DNA of 64,000 bases. Source: Sphingopyxis sp. MSC1_008. Its GTDB lineage: Bacteria > Pseudomonadota > Alphaproteobacteria > Sphingomonadales > Sphingomonadaceae. Shown here one piece after another: positions 25,114 to 34,577 of the stretch (position 1 is the stretch's first letter; the number at the start of each line of letters is the position of its first letter). Where the stretch lies: positions 62,001 through 126,000 of the forward strand of contig NZ_JALPRD010000007.1 in NCBI RefSeq assembly GCF_023197165.1, written 5' to 3'. The notes below the pieces were generated by a model, which did not search any database, was not told the origin of the DNA, and saw only the letters and a list, made by a program, of their open reading frames with translations. The position numbers and the translations under genes were made by a program.

Positions 25114-27369
25114 TTATGCCAGCGCCGCGTCGGCTCCCATCAGGTTCGGGAAAAAGCCCTCATGCGCTTCGCGCAGTTCGGCCAGCGTCACCTGATGGTC
25201 GCTGCCTTCCAGTTCGAAGACGATGCGGTCCTTGATCGTGCGGCCGACCGGATCGACGGGCACGTCGGCGCGGCCCGCGGCGTCGAGGAAGTCGGCGAGG
25301 CAGGTGTCGCAGACGGTGACGAGATAGAGGCCCTGATCCTCACCGAAGAAGCTTTCGGCGACGCCGAACGGCTGTTCTTCGCTGACGAGCACGCCGATGT
25401 TCGACTTGAGCGCCATTTCGGCGAGGGTCACCGCCATGCCGCCGTCCGACACGTCGTGACAGGCGGTGATCCAGCCGGCGTTGATCGCGCCGCGGATGAA
25501 ATCGCCGGTGCGCTTTTCGGCGCGGAGGTCGACGGGCGGCGGCGGACCTTCTTCGCGGCCGAGGATTTCGCGCAGCCACGCCGACTGGCCGAGATGGCCG
25601 GCGCGTTCGCCGACCGCGAGTATGATGTCGCCGGTGCGCTTGAAGCCGATTCCGACCGCCTTGTTCCAATCCTCGATCACGCCGACGCCGCCGATCGCCG
25701 GGGTCGGCAGGATCGCGCTGCCGCCGCCGGTCGCCTTGGACTCGTTGTAGAGGCTGACGTTGCCCGAGACGATCGGATAGTCGAGTGCGATACACGCCTG
25801 CGCCATGCCGTCGAGGCAGCCGACGATCTGCCCCATGATTTCGGGGCGCTGCGGGTTCGCGAAGTTGAGGCAATTGGTGATCGCGAGCGGGGTCGCGCCG
25901 ACCGCGCTGATGTTGCGCCAGGTTTCGGCGACCGCCTGCTTGCCGCCCTCGACGGGGTCGGCGTAGCAATAGCGCGGGGTGCAGTCGGTCGACATCGCGA
26001 GCGCGCGGTTCGTGCCGTGGATGCGCACGAGCGCGGCGTCGCCGCCGGTCTGCACCGTGTCGGCGCCGACCTGGCTGTCATACTGCTCCCAGATCCAGCG
26101 GCGGCTGGCGATGTCGGGGGTGCCCATCAAGGTCTTGAGGTCCGCGGCTACGTCCTTCGTCTCGGGGACGTTCGTCAGCTCAGCCTGCTTCGGCGTCGGG
26201 ACGTGCGGGCGGTCATAGAGCGGCGCATCGTCGGCGAGCGGCGCGAGCGGGATGTCGCAGACGATCTCGCCATGATGTTCGAGGACCATGCGGCCGGTGT
26301 CGGTGACGGTACCGATGACCGCGAAGTCGAGTTCCCATTTGTGGAAGATCGCGGCGGCGAAATCCTCGCGACCGGGCTTCAGCACCATCAGCATGCGTTC
26401 CTGCGATTCGGAAAGCATCATCTCATACGCCGTCATGCCGGTTTCGCGCTGCGGCACGTCATCCATCTTGAGGTGGAGGCCGACGCCGCCCTTTGACGCC
26501 ATCTCGACCGACGAGCTGGTCAGGCCCGCGGCGCCCATGTCCTGGATCGCGACGATCGCGTCCGACGCCATCAGCTCGAGGCACGCCTCGATCAGCAATT
26601 TTTCGGTGAAGGGGTCGCCGACCTGCACCGTCGGGCGCTTTTCCTCGGCATCCTCGCCGAAGTCGGCCGACGCCATCGTCGCGCCATGGATGCCGTCGCG
26701 GCCGGTTTTCGATCCGACATAGACGATCGGATTGCCGACGCCGCTGGCGGCCGAATAGAAGATCTTGTCCTGTTCGGCGACGCCGACGGTCATCGCGTTG
26801 ACGAGGATGTTGCCGTCATACGCCTTGTGGAAATTGACCTCGCCGCCGACCGTGGGGACACCGACGCAATTGCCGTAACCGCCGATGCCGTGGACGACGC
26901 CCGAGATGAGATGCTTCATCTTCGGATGGTCGGGGCGGCCGAAGCGCAGCGCGTTGAGGTTCGCGACCGGGCGCGCGCCCATCGTGAAGACGTCGCGCAA
27001 AATGCCGCCGACCCCGGTCGCCGCGCCCTGATAGGGTTCGATGTACGACGGGTGGTTATGGCTCTCCATCTTGAAAATCGCGGCGAGCTTCTTGCCGTCC
27101 GCGCCTTCGCCGATGTCGATGACGCCGGCATTCTCACCGGGACCGCAGATCACCCAGGGCGCTTCGGTCGGCAGTTTCTTCAAATGGAGGCGCGAGCTTT
27201 TATAGCTGCAATGCTCGGACCACATCACCGAGAAGATGCCGAGTTCGACAAGGTTCGGCTCGCGCCCGAGCGCGTGGAGGACGCGATCATATTCTTCCGG
27301 AGACAGGCCGTGTTCGGCGACGATCTCGGGGGTGATGACGGAGGCGGGCGCGGTTGCAGTCTGAGTCAT
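25114..27369 (-). CDS. purL: Phosphoribosylformylglycinamidine synthase, PurL subunit
   Basis: 751 aa, the short PurL of the PurLQS type. Purine synthesis: ATP-dependent conversion of FGAR to FGAM with ammonia delivered by PurQ. Motifs: [17 protein letters not shown] near residue 45, [57 protein letters not shown], and in the second half [26 protein letters not shown] and [17 protein letters not shown]. The start [10 protein letters not shown] matches alphaproteobacterial homologues. purQ and purS are not in the window. Confidence 0.97.
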   Translation of the reverse strand: MTQTATAPASVITPEIVAEHGLSPEEYDRVLHALGREPNLVELGIFSVMWSEHCSYKSSRLHLKKLPTEAPWVICGPGENAGVIDIGEGADGKKLAAIFKMESHNHPSYIEPYQGAATGVGGILRDVFTMGARPVANLNALRFGRPDHPKMKHLISGVVHGIGGYGNCVGVPTVGGEVNFHKAYDGNILVNAMTVGVAEQDKIFYSAASGVGNPIVYVGSKTGRDGIHGATMASADFGEDAEEKRPTVQVGDPFTEKLLIEACLELMASDAIVAIQDMGAAGLTSSSVEMASKGGVGLHLKMDDVPQRETGMTAYEMMLSESQERMLMVLKPGREDFAAAIFHKWELDFAVIGTVTDTGRMVLEHHGEIVCDIPLAPLADDAPLYDRPHVPTPKQAELTNVPETKDVAADLKTLMGTPDIASRRWIWEQYDSQVGADTVQTGGDAALVRIHGTNRALAMSTDCTPRYCYADPVEGGKQAVAETWRNISAVGATPLAITNCLNFANPQRPEIMGQIVGCLDGMAQACIALDYPIVSGNVSLYNESKATGGGSAILPTPAIGGVGVIEDWNKAVGIGFKRTGDIILAVGERAGHLGQSAWLREILGREEGPPPPVDLRAEKRTGDFIRGAINAGWITACHDVSDGGMAVTLAEMALKSNIGVLVSEEQPFGVAESFFGEDQGLYLVTVCDTCLADFLDAAGRADVPVDPVGRTIKDRIVFELEGSDHQVTLAELREAHEGFFPNLMGADAALA

Positions 27370-27402
27370 GGCGCGCCTTTAACGCCGTGCGCGCGAAACG
27401 AA

Positions 27403-27437
27403 CAGACCCCATGATGCATTTTGCACCACGGGGTCTG
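27403..27437 (-). terminator. Hairpin at the end of the small periplasmic protein gene
   Basis: CAGACCCC (27403-27410) pairs with GGGGTCTG (27430-27437); an inner TGCA/TGCA pairing extends it. On the minus strand it is followed by TTCGTTT, a weak T-tract, 17 nt after the stop of the 27454-27750 gene and 34 nt before purL. Confidence 0.6.
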
Positions 27438-27453
27438 CGGTCGGAGAGACGGT

Positions 27454-27750
27454 TTAGCGCGAGGCGAGGGTCGCCGACGGCTTCACGAGCGGTTCGACGT
27501 CGCGCAGCGCGAAGCTCACCTGCTGCGAGCCGACGGTGCCGCGGACGCGGTGCTGGCCGACGCGGAGCGTGAACGGCTTGCCGGTGCGTTCTTCGACGCC
27601 GCTGATCACGCGCGTGTCGCCGACCTGCGTGACGGTGTAGCTGTAGGTGCTGCCCTCATGTTCGAAGCGGTTGGTCGGCGCATCCTGCGCAAGCGCGACA
27701 GACGGCGCCAGCGCGAGCAGGCCGAGGGCGGGGAGAATATATTTCTTCAT
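27454..27750 (-). CDS. Small exported protein of unknown function
   Basis: 98 aa from the ATG at 27750, supported by AAGGA 9 nt upstream and by a clear signal peptide (MKKYILPALGLLALAPSVALA). The mature part is about 76 aa of mostly beta character (STYSYTVTQVGDTRVISGVE; TLRVGQHRVRGTVGSQQVSF). No catalytic motif or known domain recognised. Sphingomonads encode similar small periplasmic proteins of unknown role. Own transcription unit ending in the 27403 hairpin. Confidence 0.8.
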   Translation of the reverse strand: MKKYILPALGLLALAPSVALAQDAPTNRFEHEGSTYSYTVTQVGDTRVISGVEERTGKPFTLRVGQHRVRGTVGSQQVSFALRDVEPLVKPSATLASR

Positions 27751-27953
27751 GATGCAAGTCCTTGTCAGATGAACAAAACTTGCCTTCGAGCCCCTCTCTT
27801 CTTGTGCAGTGCAGCATGACCGGCCCGCGCGGCGCGAGCAATTGCAAAAAGCAGAACCGCGATTGCGCGGTGCGAAGGATTCAAGCGCGGACGGACAGGG
27901 CAAGCCGCCGCCTGAGCGGGGGTGTCAATGTCCGCGAATCGCCCGGCGGACGA

Positions 27954-28235
27954 TCATTCCATGAAGGGGATGAGGACGCCGTCGACCAGCACCCAGATAG
28001 CGAGCGCGCCGATCATGAAGATCGACAGGTCGGGACTGATGAAGACGATGATGATCTGCGAGAGGACGATGCCGAGCTGGACGAATCCCGTCGCGAGACG
28101 ATCCATATAGAAGCGATGGAGGCCGAGCATCCCGAAGAAGAACCACAGGAGATAAGCGACGACGAGCGACTTTTGCCGCGTCTTTTGAAACCGCACATTC
28201 GAAAACTGCGTCAGGTCGCCATGATATGTCGCCAT
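27954..28235 (-). CDS. TM2-domain membrane protein
   Basis: 93 aa. KSLVVAYLLWFFFGMLGLHRFYMDR (in pieces: YLLWFFFGMLGLHRFYM) is the TM2-domain signature with the conserved G-x-H-R-F-Y turn, followed by a second helix pair (LATGFVQLGIVLSQIIIVF; IFMIGALAIWVLVDGVLIP). Family function is unknown. The short N-terminus MATYHGDLTQFSNVRFQKTR is hydrophilic. Monocistronic. Confidence 0.92.
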   Translation of the reverse strand: MATYHGDLTQFSNVRFQKTRQKSLVVAYLLWFFFGMLGLHRFYMDRLATGFVQLGIVLSQIIIVFISPDLSIFMIGALAIWVLVDGVLIPFME

Positions 28236-28360
28236 TGGAATATCTCCCTTCGCTGCCCTTTTTACGCCGGCAGCATTAAGAAATATTATCCGCCCCGGCG
28301 GTCGGTCCGGCCGGACGTCATACTTGACCGCGAGGGGGCGAAGGGGCCAAAGCAGGGCGC

Positions 28361-28624
28361 ATGACGGACACTCCCGACACCGCTGCCCCCGCCGATATCG
28401 CCTCGCTGTCGTTCGAGGCGGCGATGGGCGAGCTTGAAACGATCGTGCGGAGGCTCGAGAGCGGCGACGTCAGCCTCGAAGAATCGGTGACGCTGTACGA
28501 GCGTGGCCATGCGCTGCGCGGGCATTGCGAGGCGCGGCTCGCCGCGGCGCAGGCGCGCATCGAGCAGGTCAGCCTGGGCGCCGACGGCCGGCCGGCGGGA
28601 ACGACCCCCTTCGGCGAAAGCTGA
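28361..28624 (+). CDS. xseB: Exodeoxyribonuclease VII small subunit
   Basis: 87 aa. [20 protein letters not shown] then [20 protein letters not shown] is the XseB signature; the family core is this helical hairpin. With XseA it degrades single-stranded DNA to oligonucleotides. xseA is not in the window. The next gene, ispA, starts 7 nt after its stop; the xseB-ispA order is widely conserved. Confidence 0.95.
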   Translation: MTDTPDTAAPADIASLSFEAAMGELETIVRRLESGDVSLEESVTLYERGHALRGHCEARLAAAQARIEQVSLGADGRPAGTTPFGES

Positions 28625-28630
28625 ACCACG

Positions 28631-29551
28631 GTGGCGCTCGTCGAGGACGAAGTTTCGCGCGGCACGCAATTGCTGCTGTCCACCCAGAGCGAGGTTGCGG
28701 CCGGGATCGACGCGCTGTTCGATCAACTGCTCGCCGTGCCATCCGACCCGCGCGGGCCGCTCTATGAAGCGATGCGCCATGCCGCGGTTGCGGGCGGCAA
28801 GCGGCTGCGTCCTTTGCTCGTCCGTGCCGCGGGCGATCTGTTCCACGTCGACCGCACGCTGACCCTGCGCGTCGGGGCGGCGGTCGAGGCGATGCACGTC
28901 TATTCGCTGATCCACGACGACCTGCCGTGCATGGACGATGACGACCTGCGCCGCGGCAAGCCGACGGTGCATAAGGCGTTCGACGAGGCGACCGCGGTGC
29001 TCGCAGGCGATTCGCTCCACGCCCTCGCGTTCGAATGGCTGTGCGACCCGGTGACGAGCGCCGATCCCTTCGTGCGCGGCGAGCTCTGCTGCGAACTCGC
29101 GCGCGCCGCGGGGCCGGCGGGCATGGCGGGCGGACAGATGATGGACCTCGCCGCCGAGACCTCGAATTTCGATCTGCCGACGGTGACGCGGCTCCAGCAA
29201 CTCAAGACCGGGGCGCTGATCGCCTTTTCGGTCGAGGCGGGGGCGATCCTCGCGCGCATCCCGCCCGAGGGCCGCGCGCCGCTGCGCGCTTATTCGCGCG
29301 ATATCGGGCTCGCGTTCCAGATCGCCGACGACATCATGGACGTCGAGGGCGACGAGGTGCTTGCGGGCAAGGCGCTGCACAAGGACGACGCCGCGGGCAA
29401 GGCGACCTTCGTCACCTTGATGGGGCTCGAGCGCGCACGCGAACAGGCGACCGCGCTTGTCGGTCAGGCGATCGGGCATCTTGCGAGCTTTGGCGAAGAG
29501 GCGGCGCTGCTGCGCGCGATCGCCCGCTATGTGGTGGAAAGGGACCGTTGA
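28631..29551 (+). CDS. ispA: Geranyl/farnesyl diphosphate synthase (polyprenyl synthetase)
   Basis: 306 aa with a GTG start at 28631. The first aspartate-rich motif is in SLIHDDLPCMDDDDLRRGKPT (in pieces: HDDLPCMDDDDLRRG), and the second is in AFQIADDIMDVEGDEVLAGK (DDIMD). Other signatures: GGKRLRPLLVRA, GGQMMDLA and LKTGALIAFS. It builds the C15 precursor of ubiquinone, undecaprenol and the carotenoids usual in sphingomonads. Its TGA overlaps the coaD ATG by 1 nt. Confidence 0.95.
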   Translation: MALVEDEVSRGTQLLLSTQSEVAAGIDALFDQLLAVPSDPRGPLYEAMRHAAVAGGKRLRPLLVRAAGDLFHVDRTLTLRVGAAVEAMHVYSLIHDDLPCMDDDDLRRGKPTVHKAFDEATAVLAGDSLHALAFEWLCDPVTSADPFVRGELCCELARAAGPAGMAGGQMMDLAAETSNFDLPTVTRLQQLKTGALIAFSVEAGAILARIPPEGRAPLRAYSRDIGLAFQIADDIMDVEGDEVLAGKALHKDDAAGKATFVTLMGLERAREQATALVGQAIGHLASFGEEAALLRAIARYVVERDR

Positions 29552-30057
29552 TGCGCATTGGGGTTTATCCCGGAACCTTCGACCCGATCACGCTCGGGCA
29601 TATGGACATCATCCGCCGGGGTGCGAAGTTCGTCGACCGGCTGATCATCGGGGTGACCACCAATATCGCGAAATCGCCCTTGTTCGACGACGACGAGCGG
29701 ATCGCGATGGTGAAAGCCGAAGTCGAGGGGATCGACGGAGACATTAAGGTCGTCGGTTTCAATTCGCTGCTGATGGACTTTGCCGACGCGCAGGGCGCGT
29801 CGATCGTCGTCCGCGGCATTCGCGGCGTCACCGATTTCGAATATGAGTATCAGCTGACGGGCATGAACCGCCAGCTCAACGCCCGCGTGGAAACCGTCTT
29901 TTTGATGGCCGACGTCAGTCTTCAGCCGATCGCGTCGCGGCTGGTCAAGGAAATCGCGATCTTTGGCGGCGACATCCACAAATTCGTGACACCTTCGGTA
30001 CGCGATGCCGTCGTCGCGCGCATCGCCGAGCGGGGGCTCCTTCAGGGCGAGCGCTGA
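29551..30057 (+). CDS. coaD: Phosphopantetheine adenylyltransferase
   Basis: 168 aa. IGVYPGTFDPITLGHMDIIR contains the T-x-G-H nucleotidyltransferase motif. VVRGIRGVTDFEYEYQLTGMN is the highly conserved CoaD segment; VSLQPIASRLVKEIAIFGGDI stands in place of the more common ISSTxxRE motif. Catalyses ATP + 4'-phosphopantetheine to dephospho-CoA. Overlaps ispA by 1 nt and is likely cotranscribed with xseB-ispA and possibly the cyclophilin gene that follows. Confidence 0.96.
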   Translation: MRIGVYPGTFDPITLGHMDIIRRGAKFVDRLIIGVTTNIAKSPLFDDDERIAMVKAEVEGIDGDIKVVGFNSLLMDFADAQGASIVVRGIRGVTDFEYEYQLTGMNRQLNARVETVFLMADVSLQPIASRLVKEIAIFGGDIHKFVTPSVRDAVVARIAERGLLQGER

Positions 30058-30143
30058 CACCCGATCATTGAGCGTTCAGCTTTTTCCGGCTAGGGCGCGC
30101 CATCGGGGCGCAAATCCAGTTTATATTCAAAGGCCGATCCAGC

Positions 30144-30950
30144 ATGAAATCATCCTTCCGCCCCTTGGTTCTTACGGCGATGGCATTCGGTCTCGTAAGC
30201 GCGGCCGTCGCGCAGGATGCGCCGCCCGCACCGGGGCCGAACCCCGAGCAAAGCCAGCCCGCGCCGCCGGTGGAAACGCCCGCGCCCCCGCCGCCGGTCG
30301 AAACCTCGGCCGCGCCCGCAGCAACAGAGGGAACGCCGGCAGCGGAAGTCCCCGCGGTGCCCGCGATGACGCCCGACCAATATATCAACGTCCCCGAATA
30401 TATGCTCAACATCGACCTTTCGACGGGCGGCCGGATCGTGGTCCAGCTCTATCCCAATGTTGCGCCGAACCATGTCGAGCGGATCAAGCAGCTCGCGCGC
30501 GCGGGTTTCTATGACGGGATCAAGTTCCACCGCGTGATCGACGGCTTTATGGCGCAGACGGGCGACCCGACCGCGACCGGGCAGGGCGGCTCGCAGCTCC
30601 CCGACATCAAGGCCGAATTCAATCCGACCCCGCATCTTCGCGGCACGCTGTCGATGGCGCGCGCCGAGAGCGAGGACAGCGCGAACAGCCAATTCTTCAT
30701 CATGCTCCAGCCGCGCTTCGCGCTCGACCGCCGCTACACCGCGTTCGGCCGCGTCATATCGGGCATGCAATATGTCGACGCGATCCATAAGGGCGAGCCG
30801 CCCGAAGTGATGTCGCGGATGGTGCAGGTGTCGGTCGCCGCCGACAACAAGCCGATCCCGCCGGCGTCGATGCTGACCGAAGCCGTGCCCGCACCCGTCG
30901 CCGCGCCCGCCGTGACGGTCGACGAGCTCAACGCGCCGATCAAGCAGTAA
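30144..30950 (+). CDS. Exported cyclophilin-type peptidyl-prolyl isomerase with proline-rich linker
   Basis: 268 aa. Signal peptide MKSSFRPLVLTAMAFGLVSA then a Pro/Ala/Glu-rich spacer (about residues 27-75, PAPGPNPEQSQPAPPVETP). The cyclophilin core follows: GGRIVVQLYPNVAPNHVER, FYDGIKFHRVIDGFMAQTGD, GQGGSQLPDIKAEFN and SEDSANSQFFIMLQPR. The C-terminal tail is again Pro/Ala-rich. A periplasmic folding factor. Proline-rich linkers suggest tethering near an envelope surface. Followed after 36 nt by queA. Confidence 0.93.
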   Translation: MKSSFRPLVLTAMAFGLVSAAVAQDAPPAPGPNPEQSQPAPPVETPAPPPPVETSAAPAATEGTPAAEVPAVPAMTPDQYINVPEYMLNIDLSTGGRIVVQLYPNVAPNHVERIKQLARAGFYDGIKFHRVIDGFMAQTGDPTATGQGGSQLPDIKAEFNPTPHLRGTLSMARAESEDSANSQFFIMLQPRFALDRRYTAFGRVISGMQYVDAIHKGEPPEVMSRMVQVSVAADNKPIPPASMLTEAVPAPVAAPAVTVDELNAPIKQ

Positions 30951-30986
30951 GCGCGGGCACGCGCCGCCCCACAATCTGACCCTACC

Positions 30987-32033
30987 ATGCGCGTCGACGC
31001 CTTCGATTTTCATCTCCCCAATGAGCGTATCGCGCTCCGCCCCGCGCGCCCGCGCGATGCGGCGCGGATGCTCGTGGTCGATGGCGGTGAGATCGTCGAC
31101 GCGGGGGTCGCCGACCTGCCCGCATGGCTCCGCCCCGGCGACTGCCTCGTCTTTAACGACACGCGCGTCATTCCGGCGCAGCTCGAAGGACGGCGCGGCG
31201 ACGCGCGTATCGGCGCCACCTTGCACAAGCGGATCGACCTCCGCCGCTGGCAGGCGTTTATCCGCAACGCCAAGCGGCTGCGCGTCGGCGAGACCGTCGA
31301 TTTCGGCGCGGGGGTCGCAGCGCTGGCCGAGGAGCGCCTCGCCGATGGCAGCTTCATCCTCGCCTTCGCCGGCGACGAGCCGGTCGAGCTGCTGCTCGAA
31401 CGCGCGGGCACGATGCCGCTCCCCCCTTATATTGCGGGCAAGCGCCCCACCGACGAAGACGACCGCAGCGATTACCAGACGATGTTCGCGCGCGAGGACG
31501 GCGCGGTCGCGGCGCCCACCGCGGCGCTGCACTTCACGCCGAAGCTGCTCGATGCGCTGGCGGTGGCGGGCGCCCTGACCGAGACGCTGACGCTGCATGT
31601 CGGTGCGGGCACCTTCCTGCCGGTCAAGGCCGACGACACCGAAGACCATGTGATGCACGCCGAATGGGGCCGGATCGACGCCGACACCGCGGCGCGGCTC
31701 AATGCGGTGCGCGCGGCGGGCGGCCGCGTAATCGCGGTCGGCACCACCAGCCTGCGCCTGCTCGAAAGCGCGGCGCAGGATGACGGTATGATCGCGCCCT
31801 TCGCGGGCGACACCGCGATCTTCATCACCCCCGGCTATCGCTTCAAGGCGATCGACGGGCTGATGACCAATTTCCACCTGCCGCGCTCGACCCTGTTCAT
31901 GCTGGTCAGCGCGCTGATGGGGTTGGAGACGATGCAGGCCGCGTATGCCCATGCCATCGGAAACGACTATCGCTTCTACAGCTATGGCGATGCCAGCCTG
32001 CTGCTCCCGCGTCAGAGCGACCGGTCGGCGTAA
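30987..32033 (+). CDS. queA: tRNA preQ1 ribosyltransferase-isomerase
   Basis: 348 aa. Converts preQ1-tRNA to epoxyqueuosine using SAM as ribosyl donor. Diagnostic segments: [80 protein letters not shown] (in pieces: [13 protein letters not shown]), [22 protein letters not shown] and [20 protein letters not shown]. The next enzyme of the pathway order, tgt, is often adjacent but here lies 13 kb away at 45250, with the pilus/c-di-GMP island between. The 3' end overlaps the convergent MerR gene by 22 nt. Confidence 0.96.
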   Translation: MRVDAFDFHLPNERIALRPARPRDAARMLVVDGGEIVDAGVADLPAWLRPGDCLVFNDTRVIPAQLEGRRGDARIGATLHKRIDLRRWQAFIRNAKRLRVGETVDFGAGVAALAEERLADGSFILAFAGDEPVELLLERAGTMPLPPYIAGKRPTDEDDRSDYQTMFAREDGAVAAPTAALHFTPKLLDALAVAGALTETLTLHVGAGTFLPVKADDTEDHVMHAEWGRIDADTAARLNAVRAAGGRVIAVGTTSLRLLESAAQDDGMIAPFAGDTAIFITPGYRFKAIDGLMTNFHLPRSTLFMLVSALMGLETMQAAYAHAIGNDYRFYSYGDASLLLPRQSDRSA

Positions 32034-32764
32034 ACCGCCATCGCCGCGGCGATGAACTCGGGGCATCCCGGTAGCTTATCGTCATCATAGGTGCCGCGGA
32101 ATTCGGGATTCTCGACATAATAGCGGCCGAGGCCCCTGAACTCCGCGGCGTCGGGCGTCCAGCTGTGCGAGACCCAGCGATAGTGGCGATCGGTCACCGC
32201 CTGCACCGCGTCGGAGGCGGGGTCGGCGCCTTCGCGGAACAGGCGCTGGAAATCGGCGCGGATCGATTCCATTTCGGCCTGGATCGCCGCAACCTGTTCC
32301 TTGCTGAACGATCGCGCCTTTGCCGCGGCCGCAGCGACCGCGTCCTTGCCCCAAAATTCCTCGGCCTCGCGCTGCCAGCGGTCGCGCGTTTCGGGAGCGA
32401 TGCCGGCGTAATAGTCGTTATCTTCCATGTCCTCGTCCTTTTCCAATGATGCGATCGTGCGATCGATGGTGCAGATGAGGGTCCGGTAATGGCCGATCCG
32501 GCCTTCGAGCGCGGCGCGGTGCTCGCGCAACGCCGCGAGCGGGTCGAAGGCCGGATCGTCGAGCACCGCGGCGATCTCCGCGAGCGGCAGGCCGATCTCG
32601 CGGTAGAAGAGGATCTGCTGCAGCCGCAGCAGTTCCTCTTTGCCATAATAGCGATAGCCGTTGGCGCCGACATGGCCGGGCTTCAGCAGACCGACCGCAT
32701 CATAATGATGCAGCGTCCTGACGCTGATGCCCGCCGCCCTTGCGACCTGCCGAACCGTGCGCAT
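32012..32764 (-). CDS. MerR-family regulator with TipAS-like effector domain
   Basis: 250 aa. MerR HTH at the N-terminus: [40 protein letters not shown] and [20 protein letters not shown] (residues 3-60), then a coiled-coil dimerisation helix. The C-terminal half ([42 protein letters not shown]) is the TipAS antibiotic-recognition domain, which traps thiopeptides or other amphipathic drugs in TipA-like regulators. Likely a drug-responsive activator. Adjacent targets are not obvious; its 3' end runs antisense into queA. Confidence 0.92.
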   Translation of the reverse strand: MRTVRQVARAAGISVRTLHHYDAVGLLKPGHVGANGYRYYGKEELLRLQQILFYREIGLPLAEIAAVLDDPAFDPLAALREHRAALEGRIGHYRTLICTIDRTIASLEKDEDMEDNDYYAGIAPETRDRWQREAEEFWGKDAVAAAAAKARSFSKEQVAAIQAEMESIRADFQRLFREGADPASDAVQAVTDRHYRWVSHSWTPDAAEFRGLGRYYVENPEFRGTYDDDKLPGCPEFIAAAMAVYADRSL

Positions 32765-32848
32765 TCACCGTCTCCTCATCGTGGGACGAGCCTATCGGGG
32801 ATGACGCAGCGTGAGGGTCAAGCCTTTTCGCGCGCGGGGCAGGCAGCC

Positions 32849-33538
32849 CTAATATTCGATCGTGATCTTGACCTTGGCCGGATCGACGCCCGCGAGCGCG
32901 GCGATCTCGTCGCGGCTCGCCCGGACCAGCGCATGCATTTGCTGCGCGCTCGCCGCGGGATCGCCATGCGCCGCTGCAGACCCGCCGGCGAGCAGTTCGT
33001 GCTCCGAAATGCCGAAAGCCTCGGCCAGCGCGGGCAGGTTGCTGCGCCGCGGCACGGTCTTGCCGCTTTCCCACGCCCAGATGCTCGGCCGGCTGAACCC
33101 GGTCAGATCCGAAAGCGCCGCGCGGCTGAGGCCGCGTTCCTTCCGGAGCCGGAGCAGGCGCTGCGCCAGCATTTCGTCGCCGACCGGGACACGCGCGGGA
33201 TCGACGTCGCCCGGAAGCGGATTGCGTAGCTGCGCCGCGCTGAGCGCCGCGCGCGACAGCGGCCGATCGAAACGGCAACCCGCGAGCGCCTCGCTGCGCC
33301 AGACGATGGTGGCGGCGCAATCGGGCGCCTCGGGCAAGGCCACTGTCAGCCGCTGGCCGATGGCCAGATCGGATGCGGTTTCGATCAGCATGCCGGTCGC
33401 CGAGAGATTGTGGATCGCCACCGTCGTGCCCTCGCTGCCATCGAGCGATCCCGACGCTTCAAATCGCATGTGCATGCGCGGCGCACCGCGCTTGGCTCCG
33501 TCGGTCTGTTGCTTTTCGATCATCGCATGAATGGGCAT
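32849..33538 (-). CDS. PilZ-XRE fusion regulator 1 (c-di-GMP receptor domain plus DNA-binding HTH)
   Basis: 229 aa. An N-terminal PilZ domain (about 20-95) contains RMHMR (the RxxxR c-di-GMP clamp) and NLSATG (the [D/N]xSxxG motif), both intact. ALSAAQLRN links to an XRE helix-turn-helix (RLLRLRKERGLSRAALSDLT, GFSRPSIWAWESGKTVPRRS, about 125-180). The tail ends AGVDPAKVKITIEY. It is a paralogue of the protein at 41431 with the same domain order and tail. It diverges from the pilus operon across a 514-nt intergenic region, so it is the prime candidate to control that promoter in response to c-di-GMP. Confidence 0.9.
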   Translation of the reverse strand: MPIHAMIEKQQTDGAKRGAPRMHMRFEASGSLDGSEGTTVAIHNLSATGMLIETASDLAIGQRLTVALPEAPDCAATIVWRSEALAGCRFDRPLSRAALSAAQLRNPLPGDVDPARVPVGDEMLAQRLLRLRKERGLSRAALSDLTGFSRPSIWAWESGKTVPRRSNLPALAEAFGISEHELLAGGSAAAHGDPAASAQQMHALVRASRDEIAALAGVDPAKVKITIEY

Positions 33539-33949
33539 GGTTTAGCCCTATGCGCGGCGATCGGTTGTCGAGTGGTTAATGGGGCGCGCCGCATCGCGGG
33601 CACATGCTCCGCCGGGTGCCCGGCAACAAGGTCCGTTCGCCGTCCTTGGGGCGAACTGTGCGCGGCTTGCGGCGGGAGAGTCGGCAATCGGTCACGGATT
33701 TCTCCCGATTTCCCCAGCTCAGATCAACTTATAGCTAATTTTTTTGTTAATATTTAAAGAGCCGCTGTCCCGATTCTGAACGCCGATAGCCAGGCTGGCC
33801 GCTTGACGCGCGGCGTGTTAACCCTCGATAGGCGCAGGAAAGCGCCAATTTCCGTTAAACTTGAACGACATCGCCCGCGCCCAATTTCGGCCGGAGCCGA
33901 TTTGGGGGTGCTAAGCTGTCTTAATTTATGTACTAAGTTTTTATTAACA
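33539..33949. promoter_or_regulatory. Long AT-rich control region upstream of the pilus operon
   Basis: No gene seen in 33539-34052. AT-rich islands lie at 33721-33760 and 33911-33950, in contrast to the GC-rich surroundings. Several TTAA/TTAAC words occur (33748, 33818-33822 as GTTAAC, 33855, 33921, 33944), TTGACG at 33803, and a small TCGGC-CGGA-GCCGA hairpin at 33887-33900. TACTAA (33931) or TATTAA (33942) are possible -10 boxes just ahead of the structured leader, but no good -35 partner is visible. Upstream of the neighbouring PilZ-XRE gene a CATTAACC word occurs; a similar CTATTAACC lies upstream of its paralogue. Confidence 0.5.
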
Positions 33950-34029
33950 GACGGGTTGATGAGTCGGGTCGCGGCTCGTCGGGCACGGGGGTGCCGAGGG
34001 CCATCCGCAAAGCGGGAGCCTGAACCGTC
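33950..34029 (+). ncRNA. Candidate riboswitch-like leader: compact four-way junction ahead of the pilus operon
   Basis: P1: 33950-33957 with 34023-34029 (7 bp, one bulged G). P2: GATGAG 33958-33963 with CTCGTC 33975-33980 (6 bp, one G-U), 11-nt loop. P3: GGCAC 33982-33986 with GTGCC 33991-33995, GGGG loop. P4: GGC 33999-34001 with GCC 34018-34020, internal loop, then CCGC 34005-34008 with GCGG 34012-34015, AAA loop. Junction strands are 0, 1, 3 and 2 nt. It ends 10 nt before the GGGGG ribosome-binding site of the first pilin gene. An alternative pairing CTC 33975-33977 with GAG 33996-33998 would break P2. It does not match the classes I know; the function is a hypothesis. Confidence 0.45.
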
Positions 34030-34052
34030 GGGGATTTTTGGGGGTTCGTGTC

Positions 34053-34577
34053 ATGAGGTTCGTGATTTTTGCGCTTGCCGCGGCGGCCTTTGCTGTGCCC
34101 GCGAACGCAGAAGAAATCCGGAACGTCAAATCGCTCGACATCGCGGTCAGCGGGTCGATCCGGCAGCATTGCGCGATGGGCAGCGTCGGCGACATGGATT
34201 TCGGCAATCTGGAACGCCGCGGACTGGGCATCGAAACGCGCGTCGCGCTCGATTGCAACGTCCCTTTCACCATGACGATCAAGGGTGCCCGCGGCGGCCT
34301 GACCCATGCGACGATGCCGAACGGCCAGGGTCCGTACAGCGGCGTCCTGCCCTATAATCTCGCCGTCGAAATGCCCGTGCGATATCCGTCGCGGCAGACG
34401 GTAAGCCAATCGTTCAACAGCCGCCAGCTTTTGGCCGGCGGCATCATCTCCAGCAACGGCGGCATCGCGACGGACGGAATGGTCCTCGCGGTCGAGCTTG
34501 GTGAGCCTTCGGGCGAGGCCGGGCTGCTGGCTGGCGACTATTCGGAAACGATCACGATCACGGTCTCTCCGATCTAG
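34053..34577 (+). CDS. SCPU-like minor pilin, first gene of the chaperone-usher locus
   Basis: 174 aa from the ATG at 34053 (GGGGG 9 nt upstream). Signal peptide MRFVIFALAAAAFAVPANA. The mature part is an all-beta pilin-like domain with a Cys pair (Cys40 and Cys68) expected to form a disulfide, DMDFGNL after the first Cys, and a terminal strand AGDYSETITITVSPI. That strand is the usual closing signature of spore-coat-U/archaic pilins. It presumably polymerises by donor-strand exchange with help of the chaperone. Preceded by the structured leader and a 514-nt regulatory region. Confidence 0.82.
   Translation: MRFVIFALAAAAFAVPANAEEIRNVKSLDIAVSGSIRQHCAMGSVGDMDFGNLERRGLGIETRVALDCNVPFTMTIKGARGGLTHATMPNGQGPYSGVLPYNLAVEMPVRYPSRQTVSQSFNSRQLLAGGIISSNGGIATDGMVLAVELGEPSGEAGLLAGDYSETITITVSPI

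Noticed and set aside
33996..34029. Local resemblance to the c-di-GMP-I (GEMM) riboswitch (CGCAAAGC, GCCTGAACC).
   Set aside because: The GGGCAAACC box, GNRA-closed P2 and the conserved 3' strand of GEMM are missing; the shared word is a self-contained CCGC-AAA-GCGG hairpin.
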